Source: CALXSC01 sp035470525
GTDB taxonomy: Bacteria; Pseudomonadota; Alphaproteobacteria; Rickettsiales; UBA1997
Assembly (NCBI GenBank): GCA_035470525.1
Contig: DATIQT010000031.1
Coordinates: forward strand, 1-13,135
Direction of reading: 5' to 3'
DNA length: 13,135 nt
Shown here: piece after piece, positions 13,135-13,135 of the stretch
How positions within the stretch are numbered: the stretch's first letter is position 1
Layout of the letters: each line of letters begins with the position of its first letter
Program-made: the position numbers and the translations under genes
The notes under the pieces: model-generated
What the model saw: only the letters and a program-made list of their open reading frames with translations
Database searches by the model: none
What the model was told of the DNA's origin: nothing

Positions 13135-13135
13135 T

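Overview
The window is very AT-rich. Its gene set points to an alphaproteobacterium with a small, probably host-associated genome, most likely Rickettsiales or a similar intracellular lineage. The main clues are lipid A synthesis through LpxI, a lone gene resembling the gene-transfer-agent (GTA) tail gene g12, a nonsense-broken acetyltransferase, and short GC-richer palindromic or tandem repeats in intergenic DNA. This placement is inference; no marker gene for precise classification is present.

Layout from left to right. (1) 1-161 is noncoding with a long inverted repeat. (2) 162-2343, minus strand: glmM and lpxI overlap by 8 bp. They supply glucosamine-1-phosphate for UDP-GlcNAc and carry out a later step of lipid A synthesis. 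(3) 2546-4558, plus strand: ruvA, a small single-helix membrane protein, and ruvB, tightly packed; this is the Holliday-junction branch-migration operon with an unexpected insert. (4) 4559-4818 is a convergent intergenic region with a GC-rich repeat island and duplicated A/T-rich hairpins. (5) 4819-6510, minus strand: an ABC-F ATPase. (6) 6663-9343 is an accessory segment. Two plus-strand genes without recognisable orthologues, each with its own promoter, lie between two identical 33-bp direct repeats. The first encodes a hydrophilic protein with a bipartite-NLS-like basic motif. The second looks like an endonuclease/exonuclease/phosphatase (EEP) fold protein with a degenerate last catalytic motif, a Ser/Thr/Asn repeat tail and a basic C-terminus. 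(7) 9392-11277, plus strand: a U32 family protein resembling TrhP (tRNA U34 hydroxylation) and an overlapping GNAT acetyltransferase gene interrupted by one in-frame TAA. (8) 11278-11637 is noncoding with a 26-bp perfect hairpin and a 7-codon leader ORF. (9) infC starts at a non-AUG codon and is followed by a terminator that abuts the start codon of the g12-like gene. (10) 12801-13135 holds a terminator, a 25-bp-period tandem repeat and the probable 3' end of a minus-strand gene running off the edge.

Most genes are housekeeping (envelope precursor synthesis, recombination, translation, tRNA modification). The part most worth attention is the repeat-flanked pair at 6.7-9.3 kb. It has the look of a symbiont effector or mobile cassette inserted between two core genes. 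That function is inferred from sequence features only.
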